64,000 nt of DNA from Priestia megaterium (GCF_009497655.1 NZ_CP023317.1:1889501-1953500), one strand, 5' to 3'. Counted from the first letter of the stretch, positions 16,457 to 23,956 are shown. The notes: generated from the letters alone by a model not told the origin. Translations and numbers: made by a program.

Positions 16457-16726
16457 ATGACGTATGTAAAAGCAACAAATATTTTACCTGAAGAGCTGAT
16501 TAGTGAAATTCAAAAATATATTCAAGGAGAAACCATTTATATTCCAAAGCCGCAGAAGGCAAGGAAGAAATGGGGCACTTGCTCTGGTGGAAGAAAGTTG
16601 ATTGACGAGCGAAACGAACAGATTAAGACGTTGTTCAAAAAAGGAGCTTCAATCGAGGAGCTAGCCCGTGAATATTTCTTATCAACCGAAACCATCAAAA
16701 AAATTGTATATAAAAAGCAACGGTAA
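16457..16726 (+). CDS. CD3324/Mor-like small DNA-binding protein
   Basis: An 89-residue protein. The sequence NILPEELISEIQKYIQGE, IYIPKPQKARKKWGTCSGGR and a C-terminal helix-turn-helix (KGASIEELAREYFLSTETIK) fit the CD3324 family, short proteins related to Mor transcription activators. Role unknown; likely binds DNA. AAGGAG lies ten bases before ATG. It may share a transcript with the 30-residue ORF upstream and is followed by a terminator. Confidence 0.75.
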   Translation: MTYVKATNILPEELISEIQKYIQGETIYIPKPQKARKKWGTCSGGRKLIDERNEQIKTLFKKGASIEELAREYFLSTETIKKIVYKKQR

Positions 16727-16731
16727 AAATC

Positions 16732-16763
16732 AAGCGCGGGCGACTGAATGCCCGCGCTTTTTT
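16732..16763 (+). terminator. Terminator
   Basis: AAGCGCGGGC / GCCCGCGCTTTTTT GC-rich hairpin. Confidence 0.88.
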
Positions 16764-16861
16764 AGGTATAGTTTATTTCTGATTTATTTTTTACATTTCG
16801 TAAAAGGAATCCATACGGTAAAGTAAAAAGTAGCTGATTACCTGAAGAAGGAGTGAAGATC

Positions 16862-17506
16862 GTGGAAGCGTTTATAAGAAATGATCAATATAACTTTATC
16901 AAAAGCCAAACGCAAATTCTTATCAATGGATATGGAACAGTGAACAATTCCGATGTGCTGCAGGCTTTAAAAGCTCTTGCAAAAGAAAAAGTATTAAACG
17001 CGTTTGAAGTTCTTACTGAGGAACAGGAAGAGTTATTGCTACCGGTTGCTGAAGTTAAAAATAAAGAACAAGCAGAGGTGTTTTTAGAAACGATAAAGCC
17101 TTACGTGATTCCATTTAAATCGTTTACAGAAGCTGGCGTGAAAAAATTGTTTCCGAAAGTGAAAAAGTTAAAGATTCCTTCAGTTGATACCATTGATCTA
17201 GGGAGCATTTCATATGTTAGCTGGGTCGATAAAGGCTCAAACAAAAAGTTTATCGTAGCGCAGGATCCGTATACCGAGAAGCTAAAAGGTATTCAAGGAA
17301 CATTTAAGCCTATCAACCAGAAGGGAATATGCACACTTTGCCACAGCTACGAGGAAGTCGGTATGTTCACTGCTGAAATCAAAGGAACTGTTCAAGGAAC
17401 ATTTACCCAACGAGGAAATTATATTTGTCAAGATAGCGAAGCGTGTAATCAAAACTTGCTTACCTTAGATCGGCTTCATGATTTTATGTTGAGGCTCAGT
17501 AAATAG
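16862..17506 (+). CDS. FusB/FusC-family elongation factor G-binding protein
   Basis: A 214-residue protein. The N-terminus (EAFIRNDQYNFIKSQTQILI, NGYGTVNNSDVLQAL) and a C-terminal treble-clef zinc finger (CTLCHSYEEVGMF ... CQDSEACNQNL) match FusB-type and Listeria/Bacillus FBP proteins. They bind EF-G and help release it from the ribosome; some give fusidic acid resistance. GTG 16862 has AAGGAG eight bases upstream and is preferred over the GTG at 16853, which overlaps that site. Chromosomal FBP homologues are common, so resistance should not be assumed. Confidence 0.85.
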   Translation: MEAFIRNDQYNFIKSQTQILINGYGTVNNSDVLQALKALAKEKVLNAFEVLTEEQEELLLPVAEVKNKEQAEVFLETIKPYVIPFKSFTEAGVKKLFPKVKKLKIPSVDTIDLGSISYVSWVDKGSNKKFIVAQDPYTEKLKGIQGTFKPINQKGICTLCHSYEEVGMFTAEIKGTVQGTFTQRGNYICQDSEACNQNLLTLDRLHDFMLRLSK

Positions 17507-17533
17507 CATGCGGCTAATAAGAAAAATACAAAA

Positions 17534-17579
17534 AAAGAAGGTTCAGTCTCTATACTTTTGGTGAGACTGAGCCTTCTTT
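17534..17579. terminator. Bidirectional terminator
   Basis: AAAGAAGGTTCAGTCTC / GAGACTGAGCCTTCTTT between convergent genes. Confidence 0.82.
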
Positions 17580-17581
17580 GT

Positions 17582-18424
17582 CTATCTGTTTTTCTCGATT
17601 GGATTGTCACGATAGCTAATCCAATCGCTCCAGCTGCCGGCATATAATTTTACATTTGGAAAACCGGCTGATTTTAAAGCCAAAACGTTAGGGCAAGCAG
17701 ATACACCCGATCCGCAGTATACAATGATTTCAGCGTGAGAATCAATAGCTGAAAACATCTCCTTCCACTCTTTATCTGTTTTCCATAAACCTTCTGAAGT
17801 TAACACATCTTGCCAAAAAGAATGAATGGCGCCTGGAATATGTCCTGCTACAAAATCAATGGGTTCTTCTAAGCCGAGATATCTCTTTTTTTCACGAGAG
17901 TCGACAAGAACAACATTAGGATTATGAAGATTCTCTTTTACGTATTCAACTCCTGCAACTCCCCAATCTTGTTGAACGAAAGGTACAAAAGTTTGAGGAG
18001 AAGATGCTGGAACGCTCTTAGTTGTTTCATATCCCGATTGTTTCCAGTTATTAAAACCTCCATTTAAAATTTGTACGTATTCAATTCCTATATATCGCAG
18101 TAGCCACCATGCTCTTGAAGCCATCATTCCGTTTTGTTCATCATAAACGACGACTCTGGAATCAGCATTAATTCCTAAGTTGCCGAGCTTCTGAGCGAGC
18201 TTTTGAACATCGGGCAGCGGGTGTCTGCCTCCGTGAGAAGTAGCCACAGAGGACAAATCTTTTTCTAAATCCAAATAATGAGCATCCGGGAGGTGCTCAT
18301 TTTGATAAGCATCTGCTCCTGCCTCAGGCTTTCCAAGGGTAAATCGGCAGTCAAGCAACACAATGGAGTGTTGGGGTTGCTGTAATGCAGTATGTAAGTC
18401 AGCCGGTGAAATAATAGTGTTCAT
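17582..18424 (-). CDS. Sulfurtransferase with two rhodanese domains (3-mercaptopyruvate/thiosulfate type)
   Basis: About 280 residues in two rhodanese domains: an inactive N-terminal one (VLLDCRFTLGKPEAG, HLPDAHYLDLEKDL) and a catalytic C-terminal one (VLVDSREKKRYLG, GHIPGAIHSFW) with the persulfide cysteine in VYCGSGVSAC (about Cys237). CGSGVS at the active loop is closer to mercaptopyruvate than to classic thiosulfate sulfurtransferases (CRKGVT). It moves sulfane sulfur to thiol or cyanide acceptors in the cytoplasm. ATG 18424 is favoured by AAAGGATGTG at good spacing. Confidence 0.87.
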   Translation of the reverse strand: MNTIISPADLHTALQQPQHSIVLLDCRFTLGKPEAGADAYQNEHLPDAHYLDLEKDLSSVATSHGGRHPLPDVQKLAQKLGNLGINADSRVVVYDEQNGMMASRAWWLLRYIGIEYVQILNGGFNNWKQSGYETTKSVPASSPQTFVPFVQQDWGVAGVEYVKENLHNPNVVLVDSREKKRYLGLEEPIDFVAGHIPGAIHSFWQDVLTSEGLWKTDKEWKEMFSAIDSHAEIIVYCGSGVSACPNVLALKSAGFPNVKLYAGSWSDWISYRDNPIEKNR

Positions 18425-18669
18425 AACATTCACATCCTTTTACCAAAATTCTAGTTGAAATAAATAAAAATGAAAAGCTTTAAATATAAATTACGGCAAA
18501 GGTATGCTGCTTTCCTTCAATTATTCCCCATAGAATAATTGACCATTTTAGCGCTTATCTGATGCAGAGTGAAATGTTCCTGTGCTACAGTTATAGTAAG
18601 AGTTACATAGTATAAGTTAAATACTCAGCGCAATGTCATACTTACTATTGATGAGAAGGAGAGAGAAAG

Positions 18670-19419
18670 ATGCAAACAAATGAAAAGAAAGAATTTAAAC
18701 TGATTGCACTAGATATGGATGGAACCCTGCTGAACGATCAGCAAGAAATTTCTGAAGAAAATCGTGCGGCCATTGCTAAAGCTCAAGAACAAGGTGTTCA
18801 TGTGGTATTAAGCACGGGGCGATCTCTTTTAACATGCCGTGAATACGCGCAGTCTCTTCAGCTGTCTTCTTACCTTATTACAGTAAACGGAAGTGAAATT
18901 TGGGATGAATCTGGACAGCTTGTAGAACGAAAGTTAATTGATGCTTCACACATTGAGAAAATGTGGAATCTAACGCAAGAGCATAAGCTTAACTTCTGGG
19001 CTGTGACGACGGATAAAGTATGGAGAGATGAATTTCCAGAAGATATTGCTTCACAGGAATGGCTGAAGTTTGGCTACGATATTCCAGATGATGCTTTACG
19101 AGAAGAAGTGCTGAAACAAATAGCAGGCATTTCAGATTTTGAAATCAGCAATTCTAGTTTAACGAATCTAGAAATTAATGCACTTGGTATTAACAAAGCA
19201 AAAGGGATCATGACTGTATGTGAACGTTTGGGCATTTCAATGGATGAAGTCATTGCAATGGGAGACAGCTTAAATGATATGGCTATGATTGAAGCGGCAG
19301 GTTGTGGAATCGCCATGGGAAATGCTCAGGAAGCTGTAAAAGAAGCAGCGGACTGGGTGACAGATACAAATGTCAATAACGGAGTAGCGAAGGCTATCAG
19401 CCACTGGGTACTGAAATAA
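18670..19419 (+). CDS. Cof-type HAD phosphatase (YcsE-like)
   Basis: A 249-residue HAD hydrolase. DMDGTLL (nucleophile Asp15, Asp17) is motif I, VLSTGRS motif II, NKAKG with the catalytic lysine motif III and MGDSLNDMAMIEAAG motif IV. Type IIB Cof proteins dephosphorylate sugar or flavin intermediates. Length and motifs are close to YcsE, a B. subtilis enzyme that acts on the ribitylamino-uracil phosphate of riboflavin synthesis. That role would fit the ribA-like/ribD pair 5 kb upstream, but it is only inference. GAAGGAGAG precedes ATG. Confidence 0.82.
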   Translation: MQTNEKKEFKLIALDMDGTLLNDQQEISEENRAAIAKAQEQGVHVVLSTGRSLLTCREYAQSLQLSSYLITVNGSEIWDESGQLVERKLIDASHIEKMWNLTQEHKLNFWAVTTDKVWRDEFPEDIASQEWLKFGYDIPDDALREEVLKQIAGISDFEISNSSLTNLEINALGINKAKGIMTVCERLGISMDEVIAMGDSLNDMAMIEAAGCGIAMGNAQEAVKEAADWVTDTNVNNGVAKAISHWVLK

Positions 19420-19554
19420 CAGCAGCTCTACACAGCAGGCGTCACTGTTGCACCACTTAACTACTTTCCGCATAAACTGATACTGGATGCCTCCCTTAGA
19501 GTTCGTCTTATACGTATATATAAGGAGAAGCCATCTAGTTAAGGAGTGGGGAGT

Positions 19555-20250
19555 ATGAGCGATTTATCATTAGACAAGCTGTTAAAAAAAGCAGAAAATA
19601 AGCTGCAGAATGTACATGAAATAGTGCAAGAAAAAGCGTACGAACTCATTAGGCAAGCATATAAAGAAAGTATATTTATTGTGATCACTGAAGGATTTAG
19701 ATCGATAGAGCAGCAGCGCAAACTATATTCACAAGGCCGAACAACACCAGGAAGTATCGTGACTAATGCCAAAGGCGGCTATTCTTATCATAATTATGGA
19801 CTAGCTATTGATATTGCGCTGCTTGATAACAACGGAGAAGTTGACTGGACCATTGATCGAAGATGGAACAAAGCGGGAGAGGTAGGAAAAAGGATCGGGT
19901 TGGAATGGGGAGGAGATTGGAAAAGCTTAAAAGATTATCCTCATTTTCAATATACATTCGGTTTATCTTTGTCGGAGCTTCGAAGTGGAAAAAAACCTGA
20001 GAAACAGACGGAAAAGGTTTCAAGAGTGCTAATTGAATACGGAGATCGAGGAAATCAAGTACAGTTAATTCAACGTATGCTTATTCACTTAGGCTATTCT
20101 CTTTTTGGAGGAGCAGACGGTATATTCGGGTCTTCCACTCTCAAAGCGGTAAAAGCTTTTCAACAAGCACTTTATTTGCAGGTAGATGGAATAGTTGGAC
20201 CGAAGACACTCGAAAAACTCTATGGAAATTTTAATAAAACTATGTTCTAA
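19555..20250 (+). CDS. Endolysin-like L-Ala-D-Glu/D-Ala-D-Ala peptidase (M15) with peptidoglycan-binding domain
   Basis: A 231-residue protein. The M15 domain shows EGFRS, the zinc ligands His79 and Asp86 in SYHNYGLAID and His130 in YPHFQY. The C-terminus (about 150-225: GNQVQLIQRMLIHLGY, DGIFGSSTLKAVKAFQ, DGIVGPKTLEKLYG) is a PG_binding_1 repeat. No signal peptide is visible, as in phage endolysins such as Ply500 and Bacillus CwlK relatives. No phage genes flank it. AAGGAG is eight bases before ATG 19555. The last 17 coding bases are part of a 20-bp direct repeat found again at 22904. Confidence 0.85.
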   Translation: MSDLSLDKLLKKAENKLQNVHEIVQEKAYELIRQAYKESIFIVITEGFRSIEQQRKLYSQGRTTPGSIVTNAKGGYSYHNYGLAIDIALLDNNGEVDWTIDRRWNKAGEVGKRIGLEWGGDWKSLKDYPHFQYTFGLSLSELRSGKKPEKQTEKVSRVLIEYGDRGNQVQLIQRMLIHLGYSLFGGADGIFGSSTLKAVKAFQQALYLQVDGIVGPKTLEKLYGNFNKTMF

Positions 20251-20253
20251 ATA
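20234..20253 (+). repeat. 20-bp direct repeat, copy 1
   Basis: ATAAAACTATGTTCTAAATA spans the stop codon of the endolysin-like gene. The identical 20 bases occur at 22904-22923; flanks differ. Confidence 0.75.
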
Positions 20254-20273
20254 ACCATAAAAATATGAGAACG

Positions 20274-20325
20274 AGAAAAGGAAGAAAAGAGATGGATGGA
20301 AATCGTCTCCTTTCTTCCTTTTCTG
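20274..20325 (+). terminator. Probable terminator after the endolysin-like gene
   Basis: Long imperfect stem AGAAAAGGAAGAAAAGAG / CTCCTTTCTTCCTTTTCT, with only a short T run, so less certain than the others. Confidence 0.5.
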
Positions 20326-20373
20326 TAGTTATGGTAGAAAAACTGAAATTTATAAAGAAATAAAAAGGATTTT

Positions 20374-20538
20374 CTAAGCGTAAGAAACGTTCACGTGATC
20401 TAACTGGATAACATTGCTCAACAACACGATATCTTTATATATTTCACTTTTTACAGAGGCGTTTGAACAGTTTTGATAGTCTTTCAACAAGCGGCCAAGT
20501 TCTTTAATAAATAACAACGTCTCTTGTTCATTAATCAT
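20374..20538 (-). CDS. Small protein, unrecognised (54 residues)
   Basis: The product begins MINEQETLLFIKELGRLLKD, continues YQNCSNASVKSEIYKDIVLL and ends SNVIQLDHVNVSYA. It is predicted mostly helical. AAGGAGT lies seven bases before ATG 20538, giving good start support. It resembles small Bacillus DUF proteins of 50-60 residues, but no family is recognised. Convergent with the endolysin-like gene. Confidence 0.6.
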   Translation of the reverse strand: MINEQETLLFIKELGRLLKDYQNCSNASVKSEIYKDIVLLSNVIQLDHVNVSYA

Positions 20539-20964
20539 AGTCAAAACTCCTTGTTTAGAAATGAATCCAGGTCATTATATAGGAATTCTATCATATCTAT
20601 ACGCACCTGTTGACAAAAAAAGTTCGTCAATTTTTTTGTGAGAAGAAGAAATTTAGGGATATGTGGAATGCGTTCGACTCTCTCATTTTATACATATGCA
20701 GCTTGTCTAAAAATATGAGAGTAGTTATAGTAATATTTACTCCTAATTATGCAACTTAAAACCTATTTTAGAGGTTATCCGTAAATTCCCTCTATTGTAG
20801 AGTGATGGAACAAAAAAAGAATGCCTCCTTTTGTATCTTTAGTATGATAACGTTTTGAAGGAATAAGGCATATTTTTGAGTTTTAAGATGGATTTGTATT
20901 AGATCTTTTGACACGCTCTTTTTGTAGGGGGAGGCATATTTACTTTCTATTAAAGAAAATTGTA
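20539..20964. other. Intergenic region without a supported gene
   Basis: AT-rich. An imperfect hairpin lies at 20812-20877 (GAATGCCTCC ... AAGGAATAAGGCAT), and a complementary GGAGGCAT recurs at 20930. No convincing ORF with a ribosome site. Confidence 0.5.
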
Positions 20965-21005
20965 AAGCTCCAACGAGTTTCTAAATCAGAAACTCGTTGG
21001 AGCTT
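20965..21005. terminator. Perfect 18-bp hairpin after the deacetylase gene
   Basis: AAGCTCCAACGAGTTTCT / AGAAACTCGTTGGAGCTT with loop AAATC. It overlaps the stop codon of the minus-strand deacetylase gene and likely ends it. Confidence 0.8.
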
Positions 21006-21741
21006 AATTTTTTGGATAAGGGATGTGCAAAAGTTCTGGGACGGTCACAAAATGATATCCTTCTTGTTTAAGTCTAGGAATGATGGTGTCCAGCGACTTT
21101 GGGGTGTTGGAAAGATCCATGGTCCAATGGCCGCCGTCGTGCATCAAAACAATTGTTCCAGCGTGCATGTTCTTAAATACATTCTTGGTGATTTCCGCTT
21201 CTGGGATTTGCTTCCAGTCTAATGAATCAGAAGACCAGTTAATCGCATAGACATTTTCATTTGGCAGCTCGCTGATCATTTCTTGCGTTAAATTTCCATA
21301 GGGAGGACGAAACAGCTGTGTTTCAAACCCGGTAATGTTTTTAATAATAGCCTGAGTTTTGGCAATTTCCCAGTGAAACTTTTCAGTCGATTCTTTTAGT
21401 AAGTTGGGGTGCCAATAGGTATGAATCCCAACAGCATGACCTTCAGCTACCATTCTCTTCACCAGCTCAGGATGTTCGTGAGCTTTTGCCCCAATAAGAA
21501 AAAAGGTTGCTTTAATACCATGCTTTTTCAATTGATCCAATACATGTGGAGTAAAGCGCGGATCCGGTCCATCATCAAATGTTAGGGCGGTTTGCTTTAG
21601 GTGGTTATTACCTTGATAAAGCAAACGGTCACGCACAGCTATATTTTTTACTTGTTCCGCTTTACATAGTGCAGGAAGGGCTCCATTAAATAAGAAGCAC
21701 AGTGTGAGAAGCAGTATACTAATTCTTCGTATCATGTACAT
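21004..21741 (-). CDS. Secreted polysaccharide deacetylase (NodB domain)
   Basis: A 245-residue protein with an N-terminal signal peptide (MYMIRRISILLLTLCFLFNG) and a NodB homology domain: TFDDGPD (Asp56/57), metal-binding HTYWH (His107, His111), RPPYG (Arg145) and LMHDGG. Such enzymes remove acetyl or formyl groups from peptidoglycan or polysaccharide sugars outside the cell. The target is unknown. AAGGAG lies five bases before ATG 21741. Divergent from the membrane gene at 21896. A second, unrelated-length paralogue sits at 33527. Confidence 0.9.
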   Translation of the reverse strand: MYMIRRISILLLTLCFLFNGALPALCKAEQVKNIAVRDRLLYQGNNHLKQTALTFDDGPDPRFTPHVLDQLKKHGIKATFFLIGAKAHEHPELVKRMVAEGHAVGIHTYWHPNLLKESTEKFHWEIAKTQAIIKNITGFETQLFRPPYGNLTQEMISELPNENVYAINWSSDSLDWKQIPEAEITKNVFKNMHAGTIVLMHDGGHWTMDLSNTPKSLDTIIPRLKQEGYHFVTVPELLHIPYPKN

Positions 21742-21895
21742 GCACGCTCCTTTCTAGGACAAAGTATAACGTTATGATACCCGATTAAAAAATTTGTATG
21801 AAGCTGAATTGCCCTTTTGTTCCAAAACGTATGATATGCATGAAACAGCGCACTATAATAAACAGTTACTATTAGGTCAAGAAAGGAAAAAACAG

Positions 21896-22306
21896 ATGAA
21901 AAAAATACTGATCGCTGTAGCATTAATCTTTTCGCTAAGTTTATCTCCTTTAGCTGAATATATTTCCTATCACGATGACTATAACGCAAGTGCAAGGTCG
22001 TATCGTTCGGGAAAGCGTTCGTTTAATAGACAGCCAAGCGTTAGACAAAATGAGCCGAGATCTAATTTTTCAAACCGCAGAAATGGAACGGTAAATCGAG
22101 GTGTTACTCGTTCAAACCGGGGGGGATTCGCCCGTGGACTTCTGTATGGAGGGCTAGCAGGACTTTTATTTGGAGGTTTGCTTGGTCATATGGGGGCACT
22201 GGGCGGGATTTTTGGGTTATTAATTAACATTTTGGCTATTGTGCTTGTCATTAATTTAATTCTGCGCTTTTTTCGCTCTTCTCGCCGCGACAACAATTGG
22301 AGATAG
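21896..22306 (+). CDS. Small membrane protein with Arg/Ser-rich linker (Tim44-like N-terminal type)
   Basis: A 136-residue protein: an N-terminal hydrophobic signal (MKKILIAVALIFSLSLSPLA), a basic Arg/Asn/Ser-rich stretch (residues 30-70), a glycine-rich segment (GLLYGGLAGLLFGGLLGHMG) and a C-terminal membrane helix (INILAIVLVINLILRFF). The order resembles Tim44-like membrane proteins of Bacillus but lacks the C-terminal Tim44 domain. Function unknown. AAAGGAAAAAACAG precedes ATG 21896; TATAAT at 21854 is a possible -10. Confidence 0.6.
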   Translation: MKKILIAVALIFSLSLSPLAEYISYHDDYNASARSYRSGKRSFNRQPSVRQNEPRSNFSNRRNGTVNRGVTRSNRGGFARGLLYGGLAGLLFGGLLGHMGALGGIFGLLINILAIVLVINLILRFFRSSRRDNNWR

Positions 22307-22390
22307 GCGGTAATTGCTGTCATAAACTGATAAGAAAGCTCCATATAAATAAGAAAACGCTTTCTATAGTTAATCGAAAGGATGAAACGT

Positions 22391-22579
22391 ATGTCAGCAA
22401 ACAGACAGCGCAGCAAGTACTTGGCGTTTTGCACAGAATGCGGTCTCCCAAACAGGTTAACATTGTTTCTTTTAAGACAGTACGTTGCGACAGACGAATA
22501 TAGCGGATTTTATTGTGGGAATTGCGGAATTCGAAACGAATTTCCAGATTCGGTCATTGAATATATTAAAGAACTTTAA
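22391..22579 (+). CDS. Small zinc-ribbon-like protein
   Basis: A 62-residue protein with two CxxC knuckles (CTECG at about 15 and CGNCG at about 45) that could hold one zinc, and a helical tail PDSVIEYIKEL. Not recognised beyond that. ATG 22391 is favoured by AAAGG upstream; the ATG at 22382 overlaps it. The full-length repeat element starts two bases after its stop codon. Confidence 0.65.
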   Translation: MSANRQRSKYLAFCTECGLPNRLTLFLLRQYVATDEYSGFYCGNCGIRNEFPDSVIEYIKEL

Positions 22580-22580
22580 A

Positions 22581-22890
22581 GAGGCTGAGACAAACGTATA
22601 TTAGTTGAAGAATCCGAGCGGTGAATCGTTCGGATTTTTTCATGGATAGGCTGAACGTAGACCTTATGTATGTAGCTGATTCTAGCGGTTGGTTGAAGGA
22701 CAAGGTGTAGAAAAGCTAAATAGATAAGAACTCGCCGAAGGAGCGCAAACGGCGAGGAAGCTCAACATCATCCTATAAAAAGTAAGGTATTGCACCGAAA
22801 TCAACAGCAGTGTCATAGGCGATTCATACTCGATTTTTTATCCCGTTCGTTTCTTCTGGGATTGGATTGATCTCGTGATGTCTCAATCTC
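22581..22890. repeat. MITE-like dispersed element, copy 2 (310 bp)
   Basis: Left end GAGGCTGAGAC, right end GTCTCAATCTC (inverted, one mismatch). The left part holds TTAGTTGAAG and the hairpin AATCCGAGCGG / ATCGTTCGGATT, as in the short modules. Internal blocks match copy 1: TCTAGCGGTTGGTTGAAGG, GGAGCGCAAACGGCGAGGA, GAAATCAAC and GTGTCATAGGC. No coding region. Confidence 0.75.
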
Positions 22891-23056
22891 TTTTCTTTAT
22901 TTGATAAAACTATGTTCTAAATACAAATTACAAGACATGGCCGCTTACAAAGAAGAAGTGATGCCTGAATGCTTCACCTTATTCAGGGCGATTAAAAAAC
23001 TCCCGTTTTAAACTTACTAGGTAGGGGAGTACAAAGGGTTTACGAGAAGAACATAT
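22891..23056. other. Scar-like region after the element
   Basis: Contains the second 20-bp repeat, an open frame without ribosome site (MAAYKEEVMPECFTLFRAIK and a few more residues, 22937-23011) that may be a gene remnant, and a hairpin CCTGAAT / ATTCAGG (about 22965-22989). Confidence 0.4.
22904..22923 (+). repeat. 20-bp direct repeat, copy 2
   Basis: Identical to 20234-20253. Together the two copies bracket 2.65 kb that includes the deacetylase and the second repeat element. Confidence 0.75.
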
Positions 23057-23173
23057 ATGAATTTAGTGGCGATAGATTTAACGAACATGTTAATTGCAGA
23101 AAATCAATTGAACCATACTTTAAACGGACGCATATACTACATTAAAATTTTAGAAAGCGGAGGAATGGACTAA
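23057..23173 (+). CDS. Putative 38-residue ORF upstream of the GerPA-like gene
   Basis: Starts MNLVAIDLTNMLIAENQLNH and ends YIKILESGGMD. Its stop overlaps the next start (TAATG). No proper ribosome site precedes ATG 23057, and a sigmaK-like promoter for the next gene lies inside it. It may therefore be a remnant or spurious; reported because of the exact overlap. Confidence 0.3.
   Translation: MNLVAIDLTNMLIAENQLNHTLNGRIYYIKILESGGMD
23112..23139 (+). promoter_or_regulatory. SigmaK-like promoter for the first GerPA-like gene
   Basis: AC at 23112-23113, a 17-base spacer and CATATACTA (CATANNNTA consensus) at 23131-23139. Transcription would start about 27 bases before the ATG and keep its ribosome site. 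Confidence 0.5.
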
Positions 23174-23415
23174 TGCCTGTTTCCGTCATTTTCAACCAAA
23201 TAAACGTGGTAAGTATGGTGTCCAATTCAGTAATTGCTTCAGGTCAAAATAGCCAGCCAGATTGGAATTCCCAAGGTAAATTTAACTTAGGAAACGGTTT
23301 TGCTATAAATTCAGCTATATTGGGCAGCACGAATATCATTAATGATCAGGATGTTTGTGATACGCCAATTACTCAGCCTGAAAATATTAATCCTCAGCCA
23401 GTTTCTCAGTTCTAG
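23173..23415 (+). CDS. GerPA/GerPF-like spore protein, paralogue A
   Basis: An 80-residue protein. The core INVVSMVSNSVIASGQNSQP then W, GNGFAIN and NIINDQDVCDTP follows the pattern of GerPA/GerPF-family coat proteins (I-x-V...G...S...G-x-G...TN...D-x-DV-x-D). It also aligns with the next proteins of this cluster through N-x-Q-x-x-W and a G-F-x motif. GerP proteins are made late in the mother cell and let germinants pass the coat. GGAGGAATGG precedes ATG 23173. A sigmaK-like promoter sits upstream. Family placement is by eye and remote. Confidence 0.55.
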   Translation: MPVSVIFNQINVVSMVSNSVIASGQNSQPDWNSQGKFNLGNGFAINSAILGSTNIINDQDVCDTPITQPENINPQPVSQF

Positions 23416-23445
23416 GAAAAAGAAGATGAAAGAAGTTGAGAAAAG

Positions 23446-23688
23446 TTGATTATAAAATTTACTAATCTTAATGTTACGTATATTTCTAATAACTCTGGTA
23501 TTTTCACAGGAGAAAATACTCAATCAGATTGGGAAGTGAATTGGAAAAGTAATACGGGGTTTGGTGAAATAATTGGCTATAATAACTTCGCCTCTCAAAT
23601 GGTAAATGTTATTAACGATAATGACGTCGTTGATTCCAATTTTTCTGAACACATAGATTTCAACAATGCTCCTGTTACACAAAGTTAA
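23446..23688 (+). CDS. GerPA/GerPF-like spore protein, paralogue B
   Basis: An 80-residue product with TTG start at 23446: IIKFTNLNVTYISNNSGIFT then GENTQSDW, TGFGEIIGYNN and VINDNDVVDSNF. It has all cluster motifs (NNSG-I-F-x-G-x-N-x-Q-x-x-W, GFG-x-I-x-G) and also the acidic DNDVVD tail seen in GerPF-type proteins. The gap to paralogue A is 30 bases, so they are likely cotranscribed. The ribosome site is weak (GAAGTTGAG). Function inferred from similarity of pattern only. Confidence 0.55.
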   Translation: MIIKFTNLNVTYISNNSGIFTGENTQSDWEVNWKSNTGFGEIIGYNNFASQMVNVINDNDVVDSNFSEHIDFNNAPVTQS

Positions 23689-23748
23689 AGAAGTAAAAGT
23701 AATTAGGCATTCTATCAATCGGTTATTTTGGCAGAGTGGGGAGGATAT

Positions 23749-23892
23749 ATGAGTAACAGGCTTAAACCATCTTTTATACAGATGGTTTTTTTGCTAGCTT
23801 ATTTTAGAGGGAAAGCTATTAATATACACTGCAAGGGGAATGAGAGGAATACTTTTATAGTAAATGGAGTAAGTATCATAGAAAAGGCGTAA
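23749..23892 (+). CDS. Putative 47-residue ORF overlapping a terminator
   Basis: ATG 23749 has a strong GGGGAGGATAT site. The product reads MSNRLKPSFIQMVFLLAYFR then GKAINIHCKGNERNTFIVNG and VSIIEKA. However, codons 6-15 form a terminator hairpin, which is unusual inside a coding region. It may be a small membrane-associated peptide or an accidental frame. No family recognised. Confidence 0.35.
   Translation: MSNRLKPSFIQMVFLLAYFRGKAINIHCKGNERNTFIVNGVSIIEKA
23764..23792 (+). terminator. Terminator-like hairpin after paralogue B
   Basis: AAACCATC / GATGGTTTTTTT with a run of seven T, 75 bases after paralogue B and inside the small ORF at 23749. Confidence 0.6.
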
Positions 23893-23947
23893 AAGCTTAA
23901 ATGATTAAAGAGACGTTCAATTTGAGACGAACAAATAAGAATTTAAA

Positions 23948-23956
23948 CATAAGATA
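23948..23956 (+). promoter_or_regulatory. SigmaK-like -10 box for paralogue C
   Basis: CATAAGATA matches CATANNNTA, 60 bases before the start of the next gene. AC dinucleotides lie 15 and 19 bases upstream, not at the ideal 16-17, so this is weaker than the site at 23112. Confidence 0.35.
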
